Numbered from the stretch's first letter, positions 1 through 8,638 are shown. The stretch: DNA of 64,000 nucleotides from JBGPQJ01 sp963829485 (GCA_963829485.1 CAWHIK010000008.1:124001-188000), one strand, 5' to 3'. Made by a program: numbers and translations. Notes: generated by a model not told the origin, from the sequence alone.

Positions 1-1
1 A

Positions 2-469
2 ATCACGGAAGCGACCACTTTATATTGGGACTCAATGCTGAAAGGTGTGTCAAAATCCCGCTTCGAAGCCGTGTACTCGGTCGGTGGAGGTCTGACTGCG
101 GACGCCGCCAAGTATCTTGCGGCCAAAATCAATCTCCCACTCACCGTCGTGCCGACCGCCCTTTCCGTTGACGCTTTCATCACCGCTGCATCCGGGATTC
201 GCCGCGACGGCTGCGTGTACTACATCCCGACCAAGGTTCCGGAAAATATCATCCTCGATTTCAACGTGATCGCGCAAGCGCCTGCATCCATCCGCGCGGC
301 AGGCATCACGGATGTCATGTCCATCGCCACCGGCTGTTGGGATTGGAAATTCGCCCACGAAAAGGGGAGAAATCCCGAGGGCATGGAGTTCATCCCGTGG
401 GTGTACGATAATGCCCAGAGCATCCTGAACGGTGTACTGCGAATGTGCCGAAGCGGCGGGGCGGGGTGA
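2..469 (+). CDS. Glycerol-1-phosphate dehydrogenase-like protein, fragment 1 of 2 (5' end outside window)
   Basis: The frame is open from the left edge, so the true start lies upstream. The protein resembles the iron/metal-dependent glycerol-1-phosphate dehydrogenase (AraM/EgsA) branch of the DHQ-synthase-like superfamily: a glycine-rich nucleotide site (SVGGGLTADAAKYLA), the substrate-loop motif VVPTALSVDAF, and a metal-site region ending DVMSIATGCWDW. The family reduces a keto-sugar or dihydroxyacetone phosphate with NAD(P)H, but the exact substrate cannot be read here. Near base 440 the frame is lost and the homologous reading continues in the next fragment. Two adjacent genes (831, 1958) suggest a sugar or cyclitol pathway. 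Confidence 0.7.
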   Translation: MTEATTLYWDSMLKGVSKSRFEAVYSVGGGLTADAAKYLAAKINLPLTVVPTALSVDAFITAASGIRRDGCVYYIPTKVPENIILDFNVIAQAPASIRAAGITDVMSIATGCWDWKFAHEKGRNPEGMEFIPWVYDNAQSILNGVLRMCRSGGAG

Positions 470-812
470 CAGGGACGGGTTAAAGACCCTGTACGACTGC
501 CTGGCGATGGAGGTTCAATTGTGCAACCAGGTCGGTCACGCCCGGCCGGAGGAAGGCAGCGAGCATTACTTTGCCTACTCCGCTGAGAACCACATGGGGC
601 ACGGACTTCCCCACGGCGACCTGGTTGGACCGGGAATCATGATCATGTCCCGGCTGCAGGGACAGGACACGGGGCGTTATGAATCCGCGCTCAAGGCATG
701 CCATATTCCACTCGATCGAATTCCCGCCAGCGTGACAGAAAAAACACTCAAGGAATTACCTGCCTACTGCGAGAAACATTCTCTCGCATATGGATTGGCA
801 CATTCATTGTGA
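432..812 (+). CDS. Glycerol-1-phosphate dehydrogenase-like protein, fragment 2 of 2
   Basis: This is the C-terminal, metal-binding half of the enzyme that begins at the left edge. It carries ECAEAAGRGDRDGLKTLYD followed by a histidine-rich segment (SEHYFAYSAENHMGHGLPHG) that matches the usual metal ligands of the family. The two halves join well if one or two bases are missing around 438-442, just before a G-rich tract. No independent start signal is visible at 432, so it is unlikely to be a separate gene. A sequencing indel is more likely than true decay because both halves keep their motifs. Confidence 0.65.
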   Translation: MYCECAEAAGRGDRDGLKTLYDCLAMEVQLCNQVGHARPEEGSEHYFAYSAENHMGHGLPHGDLVGPGIMIMSRLQGQDTGRYESALKACHIPLDRIPASVTEKTLKELPAYCEKHSLAYGLAHSL

Positions 813-830
813 GATTAACCAGGAGGAAAC

Positions 831-1829
831 ATGAAATTTGCCATTGCAGGCGCAGGGTATATTGCCGCCATCCATGCCAAAGCGATAAAAAATAACGGCG
901 GAGAAGTCGTGGCGGTCGTCGAGAAATATGCCGACAAGGCTGAACCGTTCGCAAAAAAGTTCCGTATCAAACAGCAGTTTGCCACGGTCGAGGAATTGTT
1001 AAAAACCGGCGGTGTGGACGGGCTGGTCATCGGCACGCCAAACTTCCTGCATGCCCCTCAGGCAGTCGCCGCGCTCAAGGCAGGCGTGGCTGTGATGGTC
1101 GAAAAGCCCATGGCGATGAATTCCACGCAGGGACAGAAGATGGCGGAAGCCGGCGAGAAATGCGGTGCTCCGCTCATGGTGGCGCACTGCTGGCGTTTCG
1201 ATGAGGATGTGCGCTGGCTCAAGAAACAGACTCCGCGGCTGGGAAAAATCATCCGCACCAAGGGATACGGCGTGCACACACACTGGGGACCTGCCGGCTG
1301 GTTTACGCAGAAGAAGTTCGCAGGCGGCGGTGCACTGGCGGACATGGGCATCCATGCGCTCGACACAGCGCGCTTCCTGCTCGGCGACCCGCAGCCGGAG
1401 AGCGTTTATGCGCGCATCGGCACCCACTACAAGGATTTCGACGTGGACGATACCGGTGTCATTATCGTGAACTGGGACAACGGCACGACGACCTACATCG
1501 AATCCGGGTGGTGGCAGCCCCACAGCGACGGTCCGGAAGCCGGGACCCAGCTCTACGGAGAAAATGGATTCGGGCAGATCTTCCCCACTCTGCTCAAAAT
1601 GCCGAATTTTCAGGCTCAAAGGTTGGATGTCATCAAGTCCGGTTTCAAATTTCCGCGCAAGGAACATTGCCCTCAAACGATGTATGACGCTCAGATGATG
1701 CATTTCATGGAATGCATCCGGACTGGTACAACTCCTGTCCCCGGCGCTGCGGAGGGGCTGGTCAATTTGAAGATCGTGGATGCAGCTTATAGATCGAGCC
1801 GCACGGGTAAAGTTGTGGAAATCAAATAA
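831..1829 (+). CDS. Gfo/Idh/MocA family oxidoreductase
   Basis: A 332-residue NAD(P)-dependent sugar or polyol dehydrogenase. The N-terminus has a Rossmann fold (AIAGAGYIAAIHAKA) and a VEKPMAMN segment at about residues 90-97 holding the EKP motif with the catalytic lysine. The C-terminal half is the usual alpha/beta domain with GGGALADMGIHALDTARFL. A strong ribosome site (AGGAGG) lies 6 bases before the ATG. It follows the dehydrogenase above by 18 bases and is likely co-transcribed with it. The family acts on inositols, scyllo-inosamine, glucose, N-acetyl sugars and others; the substrate is not determinable here. Confidence 0.85.
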   Translation: MKFAIAGAGYIAAIHAKAIKNNGGEVVAVVEKYADKAEPFAKKFRIKQQFATVEELLKTGGVDGLVIGTPNFLHAPQAVAALKAGVAVMVEKPMAMNSTQGQKMAEAGEKCGAPLMVAHCWRFDEDVRWLKKQTPRLGKIIRTKGYGVHTHWGPAGWFTQKKFAGGGALADMGIHALDTARFLLGDPQPESVYARIGTHYKDFDVDDTGVIIVNWDNGTTTYIESGWWQPHSDGPEAGTQLYGENGFGQIFPTLLKMPNFQAQRLDVIKSGFKFPRKEHCPQTMYDAQMMHFMECIRTGTTPVPGAAEGLVNLKIVDAAYRSSRTGKVVEIK

Positions 1830-1957
1830 ATATCGATTATTTCGCTGGCGCTCACAACCTTCAAAAATACCCTGGTGGACCGTTAATAAAAGATAACACG
1901 AACGGAGTCTTGCAATCAGCTGTTTTCTGTGAGCCAGAAAAACTTTAGATCTATCAC

Positions 1958-2332
1958 ATGAAGAGAATTTTCTCCCCTTACCGCATTTGCCCCATCGGCG
2001 CCCACATCGATCACCAGGGCGGATCTGTGTTAGGCCGCACTCTTGGCTTTGGAACGACACTTGACTATGAGCCAATTCCCTCGCGGGAAATCCATCTCAC
2101 CAGCGCTCAATTTGGCGAGACGCGCTTTGAAATTGGCGATGAGGTCGACGCCTCGCACTGGGCACGCTACGCTCAGGCTGCCGCGCTGGTCCTTGGAGAC
2201 AAGCTGCATCGCGGGCTGCGCGGCTATGTCAGCGGGGCATTGGTCGGCGCGGGATTAAGCTCATCCGCTTCGGTTGGGCTGGCTTATCTCAAAGCGCTGG
2301 CGGATGTTAAACAGCCTGGACGTCACCGCTGA
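1958..2332 (+). CDS. Galactokinase-like GHMP kinase, fragment 1 of 2
   Basis: The N-terminal part of a GHMP-family sugar kinase. It begins with the galactokinase signature in diverged form (RICPIGAHIDHQGG) and contains the ATP-binding GHMP motif GAGLSSSASVGLAYL near residues 90-104. The frame is lost around base 2306 at an AAA run; dropping one A restores the continuation into the following fragment. No clear ribosome site precedes the ATG. Galactokinase-like enzymes phosphorylate C1 of a sugar using ATP, which fits the nucleotidyltransferase that follows. Confidence 0.75.
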   Translation: MKRIFSPYRICPIGAHIDHQGGSVLGRTLGFGTTLDYEPIPSREIHLTSAQFGETRFEIGDEVDASHWARYAQAAALVLGDKLHRGLRGYVSGALVGAGLSSSASVGLAYLKALADVKQPGRHR

Positions 2333-3116
2333 GGAAATGGTCTGGCTCGATTTCCAACTTGAAAACGGTCAACTCGGCTTGCAGAACGGCATCCTCGACC
2401 CGATGACCATCGTCCATGGAACAAAGGATGCCCTGCTGTGGATGAATACGGTTACAGGGACATTCACTCCCATCCCCGATCCAGAACCTGATTCCGCTTC
2501 GTGGATTGTGGTCTACTCTGGAATTCCCCGCGAGCTGACCAAAAGCGGATACAACATCCGGGTGACGGAGTGCCGAGAAGCCGCAACTATGCTGCATCCC
2601 GGTGCGAGGAAGCTGTCTGACATACCACACGAGCTTTTCAAGGAGAAAAGAGCTTCACTGCCCGGAAATTTGTGCCGTCGCGCCGAGCATTTCTACACCG
2701 AAGTGGAACGTGTCCACCAGGGTGCACAAGCCTGGAAAGAATCCGACCTGGAGAAGTTCGGCTCGCTGATGAATCAATCCTGCGCTTCGTCCATCAACAA
2801 CTACGAATCCGGCAGCCCGGTGCTGGTGGAGCTACACCAGATTGCCAGCAATACCGCCGGGGTGTACGGAAGCCGTTTCAGCGGTGGTGGTTATAGCGGG
2901 TGCGTGGTCGCGCTTGCGAACCGGGAGCAGGTCATGGGTGCGGTACATGAAATCACGGAAAAGCTGGCGGAACGGTATCCAGATCTTCCAACCCGGGTAT
3001 TTGTAGCCGAAATGGGTGACGGCCTGTTCCCCCGTCCGGTCTCTCTCCCGACGAGAGTAGGGACAGATAACCCTCCCCCTGCAGAGGAGGAATTGGGAGT
3101 GAAGGCGAATGGTTAA
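2274..3116 (+). CDS. Galactokinase-like GHMP kinase, fragment 2 of 2
   Basis: The C-terminal part of the GHMP kinase. The homologous reading begins near base 2306 (NSLDVTAEEMVWLDF); residues before that are out-of-frame. It contains LGLQNGILDPMTIVHG in the middle and the third GHMP motif near the end (GSRFSGGGYSGCVVAL), which closes the active site. Together the fragments give about 380 residues, normal for a galactokinase. The last 8 bases overlap the nucleotidyltransferase, a sign of translational coupling. The C-terminal tail is Pro/Glu-rich and variable. Confidence 0.75.
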   Translation: MGWLISKRWRMLNSLDVTAEEMVWLDFQLENGQLGLQNGILDPMTIVHGTKDALLWMNTVTGTFTPIPDPEPDSASWIVVYSGIPRELTKSGYNIRVTECREAATMLHPGARKLSDIPHELFKEKRASLPGNLCRRAEHFYTEVERVHQGAQAWKESDLEKFGSLMNQSCASSINNYESGSPVLVELHQIASNTAGVYGSRFSGGGYSGCVVALANREQVMGAVHEITEKLAERYPDLPTRVFVAEMGDGLFPRPVSLPTRVGTDNPPPAEEELGVKANG

Positions 3117-3816
3117 ATCGGCCATCCTTCTCGCCGCCGGCCGAGGAACGCGCCAACGCCCCTACACCGACGCGACACCCAAACCGCTCCTGCCCGTCGA
3201 TGGCCGCCCGACGCTCGATTATGTTCTTCGTGCCGTTAAAAGAGCCGGGGCTGAGCGGATTTGCGTTGTCGTCCACCATCTCGAAGAGCAGATCATCGCC
3301 TTCGTCGGCGACGGTTCAAGATGGGGATTGGATACTTCTTTCGCACACCAGACCGCTCTGCGCGGAAATGGCGATGCGCTGATGAGCGTCCCGGCGGAGT
3401 GGATTCAGAATGAGCCGGTGATGGTCATAGCCACGGATTACATCCTGGACGAGAATTCCCTGCTCGCATTGACCCAGGCTTATGAGGAAAGCCATGCTGA
3501 CATCGCCATGAGCCTGAAGGAATGCCCGATCGATGAGCTGATGGCCCGTTCGAGCGTGGAAGTGGACGACGGCTGGAGGGTATGTCGCATCATCGAAAAG
3601 CCGCAGCGCGAGGAAATCATGAGTCCCTATGCCGCCTCGATCCTGTTTATCCTGCCGCCGCAAACCTGGGAATACCTGGTGAAAATCCAACCTTCGGAAC
3701 GCGGAGAAATCGAAATGCAGTCCGCCATCAACCAGATGCTCGAAGAGGGCTTCACGGCTGTCGGCCTTCTGCAACCCGCTCCCCGCGAGTGGACGCCTAA
3801 TGGAGAATATCCATGA
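3109..3816 (+). CDS. Sugar-1-phosphate nucleotidyltransferase
   Basis: A 235-residue NTP-transferase of the glucose-1-phosphate thymidylyl/uridylyl and mannose-1-phosphate guanylyltransferase superfamily. The nucleotide-binding signature (ILLAAGRGTRQRPYT, then PKPLLPV) is at residues 5-31, and the metal-binding Asp region (VMVIATDYILDE) near residue 110. It overlaps the kinase before it by 8 bases. With that kinase it could make an activated nucleotide sugar: phosphorylation at C1, then NTP coupling. The nucleotide and sugar specificity are unknown. Its TGA stop overlaps the next start (ATGA). Confidence 0.8.
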   Translation: MVKSAILLAAGRGTRQRPYTDATPKPLLPVDGRPTLDYVLRAVKRAGAERICVVVHHLEEQIIAFVGDGSRWGLDTSFAHQTALRGNGDALMSVPAEWIQNEPVMVIATDYILDENSLLALTQAYEESHADIAMSLKECPIDELMARSSVEVDDGWRVCRIIEKPQREEIMSPYAASILFILPPQTWEYLVKIQPSERGEIEMQSAINQMLEEGFTAVGLLQPAPREWTPNGEYP

Positions 3817-4120
3817 AAGTCGGATTCGCCCAAACAATCATCACCCCTTCGCTCGACCGCCCGATTTTTCTTGCGGGATTCGGGCATAACCGCTTTGCAG
3901 AATCGATCTCATGATGATCTGTTCTCCCACTCCAGGGCGATCTCGAACGGGTCGAAGACTCTTGTCCTTCGCGCCGTAGACTTGATCGGACTTTTCACTC
4001 CGGATGTTAACCATGTGCTTTAATCCCGGCGCACAATACGAAGAAACCAACTCCATCGGCAAAGGTATTGGACCGAAGGTGATGGACGCCATCCTGGATC
4101 TAATTCACGTTGAGGGATAA
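3813..4120 (+). pseudogene. Remnant of a neutral ceramidase-like protein
   Basis: The ATG overlaps the previous stop (ATGA). The first 30 residues (VGFAQTIITPSLDRPIFLAG) and, after a shift near 3912, the segment HDDLFSHSRAISNG then LVLRAVDLIGLF match the N-terminus of the neutral/alkaline non-lysosomal ceramidase-like family (PF04734). After a stop near 4022 only a C-terminal scrap remains (NPGAQYEETNSIGKGIG), ending at a TAA just before the GH4 gene. Several hundred residues of the middle are missing. Unlike the single-base breaks elsewhere, this is a real internal deletion or an assembly collapse. Confidence 0.6.
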
Positions 4121-4123
4121 ACC

Positions 4124-5476
4124 ATGACAAAAATCGCCATCATCGGCGGCGGTTCCTACACCTGGAGTCCGACCTTCTTGCGGGATATTTTTACCACACC
4201 GGAACTGAAGGGTTCGACCATTGTCCTGCACGATATCTTGCAGGACCGGATGGATCTGATCTACTCCCTCGGCCGTAAAGTGCTCACCGATTTCCAGCTT
4301 GATTTTCAGCTCGAGAAAACTCTTTCGCTCGATGAAGCTTTGCAAGGCTCGGATTTCATCATCCTGACCATCACCACAGGCCGCCTGGATTCCATGCGAC
4401 CCGATCTCGAAATCCCTGCCCGGTACGGCATCCACCAGACCGTAGGCGACACCACCGGCCCGGGTGGACTGGCGCGTGCCCTGCGCAATATCCCCGTGGT
4501 TGTGGATATCGCCCGGAAAGTGAACGAGATCTGCCCGGATGCCCTGTTCTTGAATTACACAAACCCCATGTCCACGCTGACTCGCGCCCTGTGCATGTTC
4601 CGCACCGTCCCCCGCCGAACAGTAGGACTGTGCCATGAATACCTCGGGGTGCGCAGGAATCTTGCCAAGCTTTTCAACACCAGCCCTGAAAAGATTCAGG
4701 CGAGGGTGGCGGGCATCAACCATCTGATCTGGATCACGGATCTGTATGTCGAAGGCCGGCACGTGTGGGATGAATTGCCCGTACTGACAGCCAAAATCCT
4801 GGACGGTATAATGGAAGTGGATGCGGATGATCCTTCGGTTTTTGCCGATCATGCCAGGGTCAAATCGACCTTGTTCCAGTTGTATGGCGCACTCCCGGCG
4901 GCAGGCGACCGCCACATCGCCGAGTTTTTTCCGCATTTTCTCAACGAGTCCACTCACCGGGGCGCGGATTTCGGTATGCGGTTGACGAGCATCGCGGATC
5001 GAATTGAAATGGAAACCGAAGCCAGGACCCTGATCGAGAATGCCATCCGGGGTGATCTTCCGCTGGAACCTTTCCTGCAGGATGTCTCCGGCGAAGCGGC
5101 CAACAAAATCATCCGCGCCGTTGTGTGCGGGGAGAATTATGCAGGCATCCTGAATCTGCCAAACTCCGGCCAGATCACCAATCTGCCCCGCGAAGCGGTT
5201 GTCGAAACCTTCGGCGTGATCGATCAGACCGGCACGAGTGCCCTCAGTTTCGGGGAAGTCCCGGCGGGAATACAAAATGTCCTTGAACACCACATCCGCC
5301 AGCAGGAAATGACCGTCGAAGCGGCGCTGACCGGCAGCTGGGAACAGGCCCTCCAGGTACTGCTCAACGACCCGCTCTCCAGCCGCCTGACCATTCCTCA
5401 AGCCAGACAAATGCTTCGGGAATTACTCGAGGCGAACAAAGTTTATCTGCCAGTATTCTTCGGTAAATCATCGTAG
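4124..5476 (+). CDS. Family 4 glycoside hydrolase (alpha-galactosidase/6-phospho-glucosidase-like)
   Basis: A 450-residue GH4 enzyme, full length for the family. The N-terminal NAD site reads IAIIGGGSYTWSPTFLRDI. The NYTNPMSTLTRAL substrate loop, Cys170 in GLCHEY and His200 in GINHLIW correspond to the family's catalytic metal (Mn) ligands. GH4 enzymes cleave glycosides by a transient NAD-dependent oxidation at C3 rather than by classical hydrolysis. It follows the ceramidase remnant by 3 bases and belongs to the same sugar cluster. Whether the substrate is phosphorylated cannot be told by eye. Confidence 0.88.
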   Translation: MTKIAIIGGGSYTWSPTFLRDIFTTPELKGSTIVLHDILQDRMDLIYSLGRKVLTDFQLDFQLEKTLSLDEALQGSDFIILTITTGRLDSMRPDLEIPARYGIHQTVGDTTGPGGLARALRNIPVVVDIARKVNEICPDALFLNYTNPMSTLTRALCMFRTVPRRTVGLCHEYLGVRRNLAKLFNTSPEKIQARVAGINHLIWITDLYVEGRHVWDELPVLTAKILDGIMEVDADDPSVFADHARVKSTLFQLYGALPAAGDRHIAEFFPHFLNESTHRGADFGMRLTSIADRIEMETEARTLIENAIRGDLPLEPFLQDVSGEAANKIIRAVVCGENYAGILNLPNSGQITNLPREAVVETFGVIDQTGTSALSFGEVPAGIQNVLEHHIRQQEMTVEAALTGSWEQALQVLLNDPLSSRLTIPQARQMLRELLEANKVYLPVFFGKSS

Positions 5477-5516
5477 ATTAAATATCAAAATTTGAACCAA
5501 TGAAAAGGAGTTACAC

Positions 5517-6785
5517 ATGTCTGAATTAGCAATCTTGGGTGGATCCAAGACCCGCACCGAACCCTACCCCGAATGGCCGGTCTGGGACCAGCGCGACATC
5601 GACGCCGTGACCGAAGTGATCAAATCCGGCCGCTGGGGTGGTTATCCCTACCCGGGTCCGAAGACTGCCGAGCTCGCCAAAAAATTCGCAGAGATGCAGG
5701 GCGGCGGGTATGCGGTTCCGATGGCCAATGGCACGGTGACGATGGAAGTCGCTTTACGTGCGGCAGGAATCGGCTGGGGGGACGAGGTCATCGTCCCGGC
5801 TTACACCTTCCAGGCCACCGCATCCGCACCTATGGCGGCCGGCGCCATCCCCGTCATCGTCGACGTGACCTCGGACACCTATTGTCTGGATGTGAAAGCT
5901 GCCGAAAAAGCAATCACGCCTAAAACGAAAGCCATCATCTGCGTGCACCTCGGACACCAGATGACCGACATGGATGCATTGATGACGCTTGCTGAGAAGC
6001 ACAACCTGGTGGTCATCGAGGACTGTGCCCATGCCCACGGCGCGAAGTGGCGCGGACGCGGTTCCGGTACCATCGGGCATTTCGGCTCGTTCAGCCTGCA
6101 GTCTTCGAAGATATTAACTTCCGGCGAGGGCGGAATTCTGCTGTGCCGGACGCCGGAGCTTGCGGCGAAAGCAGCCTCCATCATCGACTGTGGGCGTCCG
6201 CATGAGCCGGGCGGTGGACCGGAAACCAACGAAGGCGAATACATGACCGGAGGCAATTTCCGCCTGGGAGAACTGGCCGCAGCTTTGGCGCTGGTGGGCA
6301 TCGAGCGCTTCCCGGCGCAGGCAAAACAGCGTGAGGAAATGGCTGCCTACATGGACGAGTCTCTCAGTGAAGTCCATGGCGTGCGCGTGCTCAAACGGGA
6401 TGAGCGTCACACCACCCGCTCATTCTATCGCTACATGTTTGCTATCAACCCTGCAGAGTTTGGCGTGGAACACGATGTGATGTGCGCCGCTCTGGATGCC
6501 GAGGGCGTGGACTGCTGGACAGGCTACGAAGCCATGCACAACTACAAGCTCTTCCAGCCCCAGAAGTCGAAGCTGGCGGTGCCCAACGCCTTCCCGGAGT
6601 ATTTCAAGTTCGAGCAGATGAACCTGCCCGTTGCAACGCAAGCCTGTGAGCATGAAGCGGTTTGGCTCGATGAAAATGTCTTCCGCTGCGGTCCTAAAGG
6701 CGTGGACGATGCTGTCGCTGCGATCAAGAAGATCCAGGCAAATTCCAAAGAGTTGGCAAAAGCAGCCGAAGAATTGCGCAAGTAG
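5517..6785 (+). CDS. DegT/DnrJ/EryC1/StrS family aminotransferase
   Basis: A 422-residue PLP-dependent sugar aminotransferase. The fold-type-I features are clear: PMANGTVTMEVALRAAGIG, the EDCAHAHGA aspartate segment, and the Schiff-base lysine K198 in SLQSSKILTSGEGG. Such enzymes transfer an amino group to a keto sugar or keto-cyclitol. A ribosome site (AAGGAG) lies 7 bases before the ATG. As the last gene of the cluster it would work with the Gfo/Idh/MocA enzyme at 831, which could supply the keto substrate. A hairpin follows its stop. Confidence 0.88.
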   Translation: MSELAILGGSKTRTEPYPEWPVWDQRDIDAVTEVIKSGRWGGYPYPGPKTAELAKKFAEMQGGGYAVPMANGTVTMEVALRAAGIGWGDEVIVPAYTFQATASAPMAAGAIPVIVDVTSDTYCLDVKAAEKAITPKTKAIICVHLGHQMTDMDALMTLAEKHNLVVIEDCAHAHGAKWRGRGSGTIGHFGSFSLQSSKILTSGEGGILLCRTPELAAKAASIIDCGRPHEPGGGPETNEGEYMTGGNFRLGELAAALALVGIERFPAQAKQREEMAAYMDESLSEVHGVRVLKRDERHTTRSFYRYMFAINPAEFGVEHDVMCAALDAEGVDCWTGYEAMHNYKLFQPQKSKLAVPNAFPEYFKFEQMNLPVATQACEHEAVWLDENVFRCGPKGVDDAVAAIKKIQANSKELAKAAEELRK

Positions 6786-6813
6786 CCTGTTTTCAAGAAT
6801 TACCGAATGAAAA

Positions 6814-6848
6814 ATCGTCCCGAAGGTTTTTCCAACCTTTGGGACGAT
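6814..6848. terminator. Hairpin between convergent genes
   Basis: A 15-base stem (ATCGTCCCGAAGGTT paired with AACCTTTGGGACGAT, one G-T pair) with a 5-base loop lies between the aminotransferase and the convergent FGE-like gene. It has no long T tract on the + side, so it is probably a shared, possibly weak, terminator for both strands. Confidence 0.65.
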
Positions 6849-6866
6849 CTGTGTTAGGTAAAATCG

Positions 6867-7925
6867 CTAATGACACGCACCAGTGGCAGGGTCAATGATG
6901 CAGGGCGTTGGCTGAGGCTGGGAAGGCTTATCTGAGTCGTTTGGCTTGGATTCATCGCAAGTGCCAAGTTTAAATTGGTAGGTGATCGAAGTTGGTATAG
7001 ATTTCGATGTATTTGAAACTGGTTTATAACAGATCCTTTGCTGGGGATCGTAGATGTTCCCCGGTCCACAAGCAGGATATTGAATCTGGTTAATACCTGC
7101 TTGTGGTGGATTCTGTGTACAGCACTGGGACTGTAAATTGTAGGAATATCCGCCAGGGCAGGCCATACTGGCTGGCTGATTTGCTGAACCAGCATATTGG
7201 CATGTTCCATTTGATTGCAAGGTGTACCCTTTGGCACAAACCGCAGAAACACTCGTAAGCGTCGGGGGAGGAGATAGCTTGACGTCACATGCAGGAAAAT
7301 CTATTGTAAAAGTATATTTAGCTCCTTCAGGTCCATAAAAGCCATGACCCCAATATGGATACGCGTTTACAAATCCGGATCCGGGACCAGATCCAGCCCA
7401 CTTAATATTTGGGTCTATAGCATAGGTAAACGCAATATTACAATTTAATAAAAAGAACTTCCCTAAATTAGAATAATCATCAACAAGAAAAGTCCCCCCT
7501 CCAAGTTTCGCAGATTTATTGGCGCAAAAGGATGAATTTTTCACAGGTACTGTTGACAAATCAAAAGAAAATTTCTCAGAAGTCGAATCGCCTCCACTAG
7601 AAGCAGACTGCTCAGGTTGTGGAGCACTAGGACTCAAAGGGATCACTGCCGGCGCTTCACAGATCGGTGCGAAGACTGCCGGGTCTTCCACCACACAGCG
7701 AAAACCCACGTCCATTTTGTATCGATCGGGTTCCAAGGAAGAACGCTGAGCAGAAAAGACGGAGTCCACGCCTGTGTCAAAGCTCGATCCGCGTACCGAA
7801 CGGGTTTCTCCATCCACAGGTCCGGTTGGATTCGATGCAGGCGACTGGGTATAGTAATCTTTCGCGTACCAGTCACTCACCCACTCGTAAGCATTACCCG
7901 CCATATCCAAGCGCCATGTAATCAC
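6867..7925 (-). CDS. Formylglycine-generating-enzyme-like lipoprotein, C-terminal fragment
   Basis: The third piece (in gene order) of one FGE-sulfatase-domain lipoprotein that starts at 8611. It opens with DMAGNAYEWVSDWY, and continues with SVRGSSFDTG and VGFRCV, the last conserved blocks of the SUMF1/FGE fold. After these come about 230 extra residues with a Ser/Pro linker and about 15 cysteines (for example CGPGNIYDPQQRICYKP), suggesting a disulfide-bonded extracellular tail. The break near 7916 is repaired by removing one G from GG. The hallmark FGE active-site cysteine pair was not recognised, so it may be a non-catalytic FGE-fold protein. Confidence 0.7.
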   Translation of the reverse strand: MITWRLDMAGNAYEWVSDWYAKDYYTQSPASNPTGPVDGETRSVRGSSFDTGVDSVFSAQRSSLEPDRYKMDVGFRCVVEDPAVFAPICEAPAVIPLSPSAPQPEQSASSGGDSTSEKFSFDLSTVPVKNSSFCANKSAKLGGGTFLVDDYSNLGKFFLLNCNIAFTYAIDPNIKWAGSGPGSGFVNAYPYWGHGFYGPEGAKYTFTIDFPACDVKLSPPPTLTSVSAVCAKGYTLQSNGTCQYAGSANQPASMACPGGYSYNLQSQCCTQNPPQAGINQIQYPACGPGNIYDPQQRICYKPVSNTSKSIPTSITYQFKLGTCDESKPNDSDKPSQPQPTPCIIDPATGACH

Positions 7926-8124
7926 TAATCCCCTCGGGATGGTCGAGCACGCTGCTTAGCAAACCGTTGCATTCGCCAAAATTAAGCAAGTCACAGGCAG
8001 GGGTCTCTTCGCCCCATGGGTAGGGCTGGATCTTCGTCCCGCGCGCGGTCTTCTCCCATTCGGCTTCGGTCGGCAGGCGTCCGCCCACCCACTTGCAATA
8101 ATTGTCCGCCTGGTCCCAGGTCAC
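7894..8124 (-). CDS. FGE-like lipoprotein, middle fragment
   Basis: This short stretch carries the central FGE signature: TWDQADNYCKWVGGRLPTEAEWEKTARG, shown here only by its key residues YC, GGRLPTEAEWE. It links the N-terminal piece (ending near 8143) to the C-terminal piece (starting near 7916). It is not a separate gene; two single-base breaks isolate it. Confidence 0.65.
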   Translation of the reverse strand: MTWDQADNYCKWVGGRLPTEAEWEKTARGTKIQPYPWGEETPACDLLNFGECNGLLSSVLDHPEGISDYMALGYGG

Positions 8125-8611
8125 ATTGGTAGACAGGCAAATCCTTCAAAGCATAACCATTACCTTCGGGACCAGTGATATAACTGATGAGGGAAGTCCC
8201 TATCAGTGTTGCACCTGGTTCTTCCTGTGTGGTCGCAGCAGGCGTGCACTGCCCCAGCGAGACGCACAGGTTATACATCTCGTTGGTGACCTTGGTGCTG
8301 TAGATCCAGAATCCGTTCAACGAAACGGGATGTGCAGGGTTGAAATCCTGCTCTTTAGGTTCGTCCGCGCCCATGACGAACTCCCCGCCCGGCACATAGA
8401 CCAGCGTGCTGGTGTCGAACCAGGAGATCGTCGAGCCGATGGTGGGAGCCTCCGGCACAAGAGGTTCAGGCGTCGGCGAAGATGGGAGTTCCAGTGTTGC
8501 TAAGGGAACTTCCAGCGCCGGCTCCACGGCATTACCGAACGGCAAGTTGCACGCGGACATAAGCAGAGTCAAAACGATCAAACTATAAAGGGATGCGTAC
8601 AAATTTTTCAT
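7991..8611 (-). CDS. FGE-like lipoprotein, N-terminal fragment
   Basis: The start of the FGE-domain lipoprotein. A signal peptide ends in the lipobox LMSAC with lipidated Cys21, followed by a Thr/Pro linker (SSPTPEPLVPEAP) and the first FGE blocks VYVPGGEFVMGAD and FWIYSTKVTNEMY. A good ribosome site (AAGGAG) precedes the ATG. Homology ends near 8143, where an extra T breaks PVTNVTW; the residues after that point are out of frame. FGE-fold proteins convert a sulfatase cysteine to formylglycine or bind other ligands; no sulfatase gene is in this window. Confidence 0.72.
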   Translation of the reverse strand: MKNLYASLYSLIVLTLLMSACNLPFGNAVEPALEVPLATLELPSSPTPEPLVPEAPTIGSTISWFDTSTLVYVPGGEFVMGADEPKEQDFNPAHPVSLNGFWIYSTKVTNEMYNLCVSLGQCTPAATTQEEPGATLIGTSLISYITGPEGNGYALKDLPVYQCDLGPGGQLLQVGGRTPADRSRMGEDRARDEDPALPMGRRDPCL

Positions 8612-8638
8612 GTCGGTCTCCTTATGATCCCTTGATGA

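Noticed and set aside
999..2075. 358-residue open frame on the minus strand
   Set aside because: It lies opposite the Gfo/Idh/MocA gene, has no recognisable motifs and an Arg/His/Cys-rich composition typical of antisense frames in GC-rich genes.
4100..5410. 436-residue open frame on the minus strand
   Set aside because: Exact antisense of the GH4 gene with its metal ligands intact; no motifs on the minus strand.
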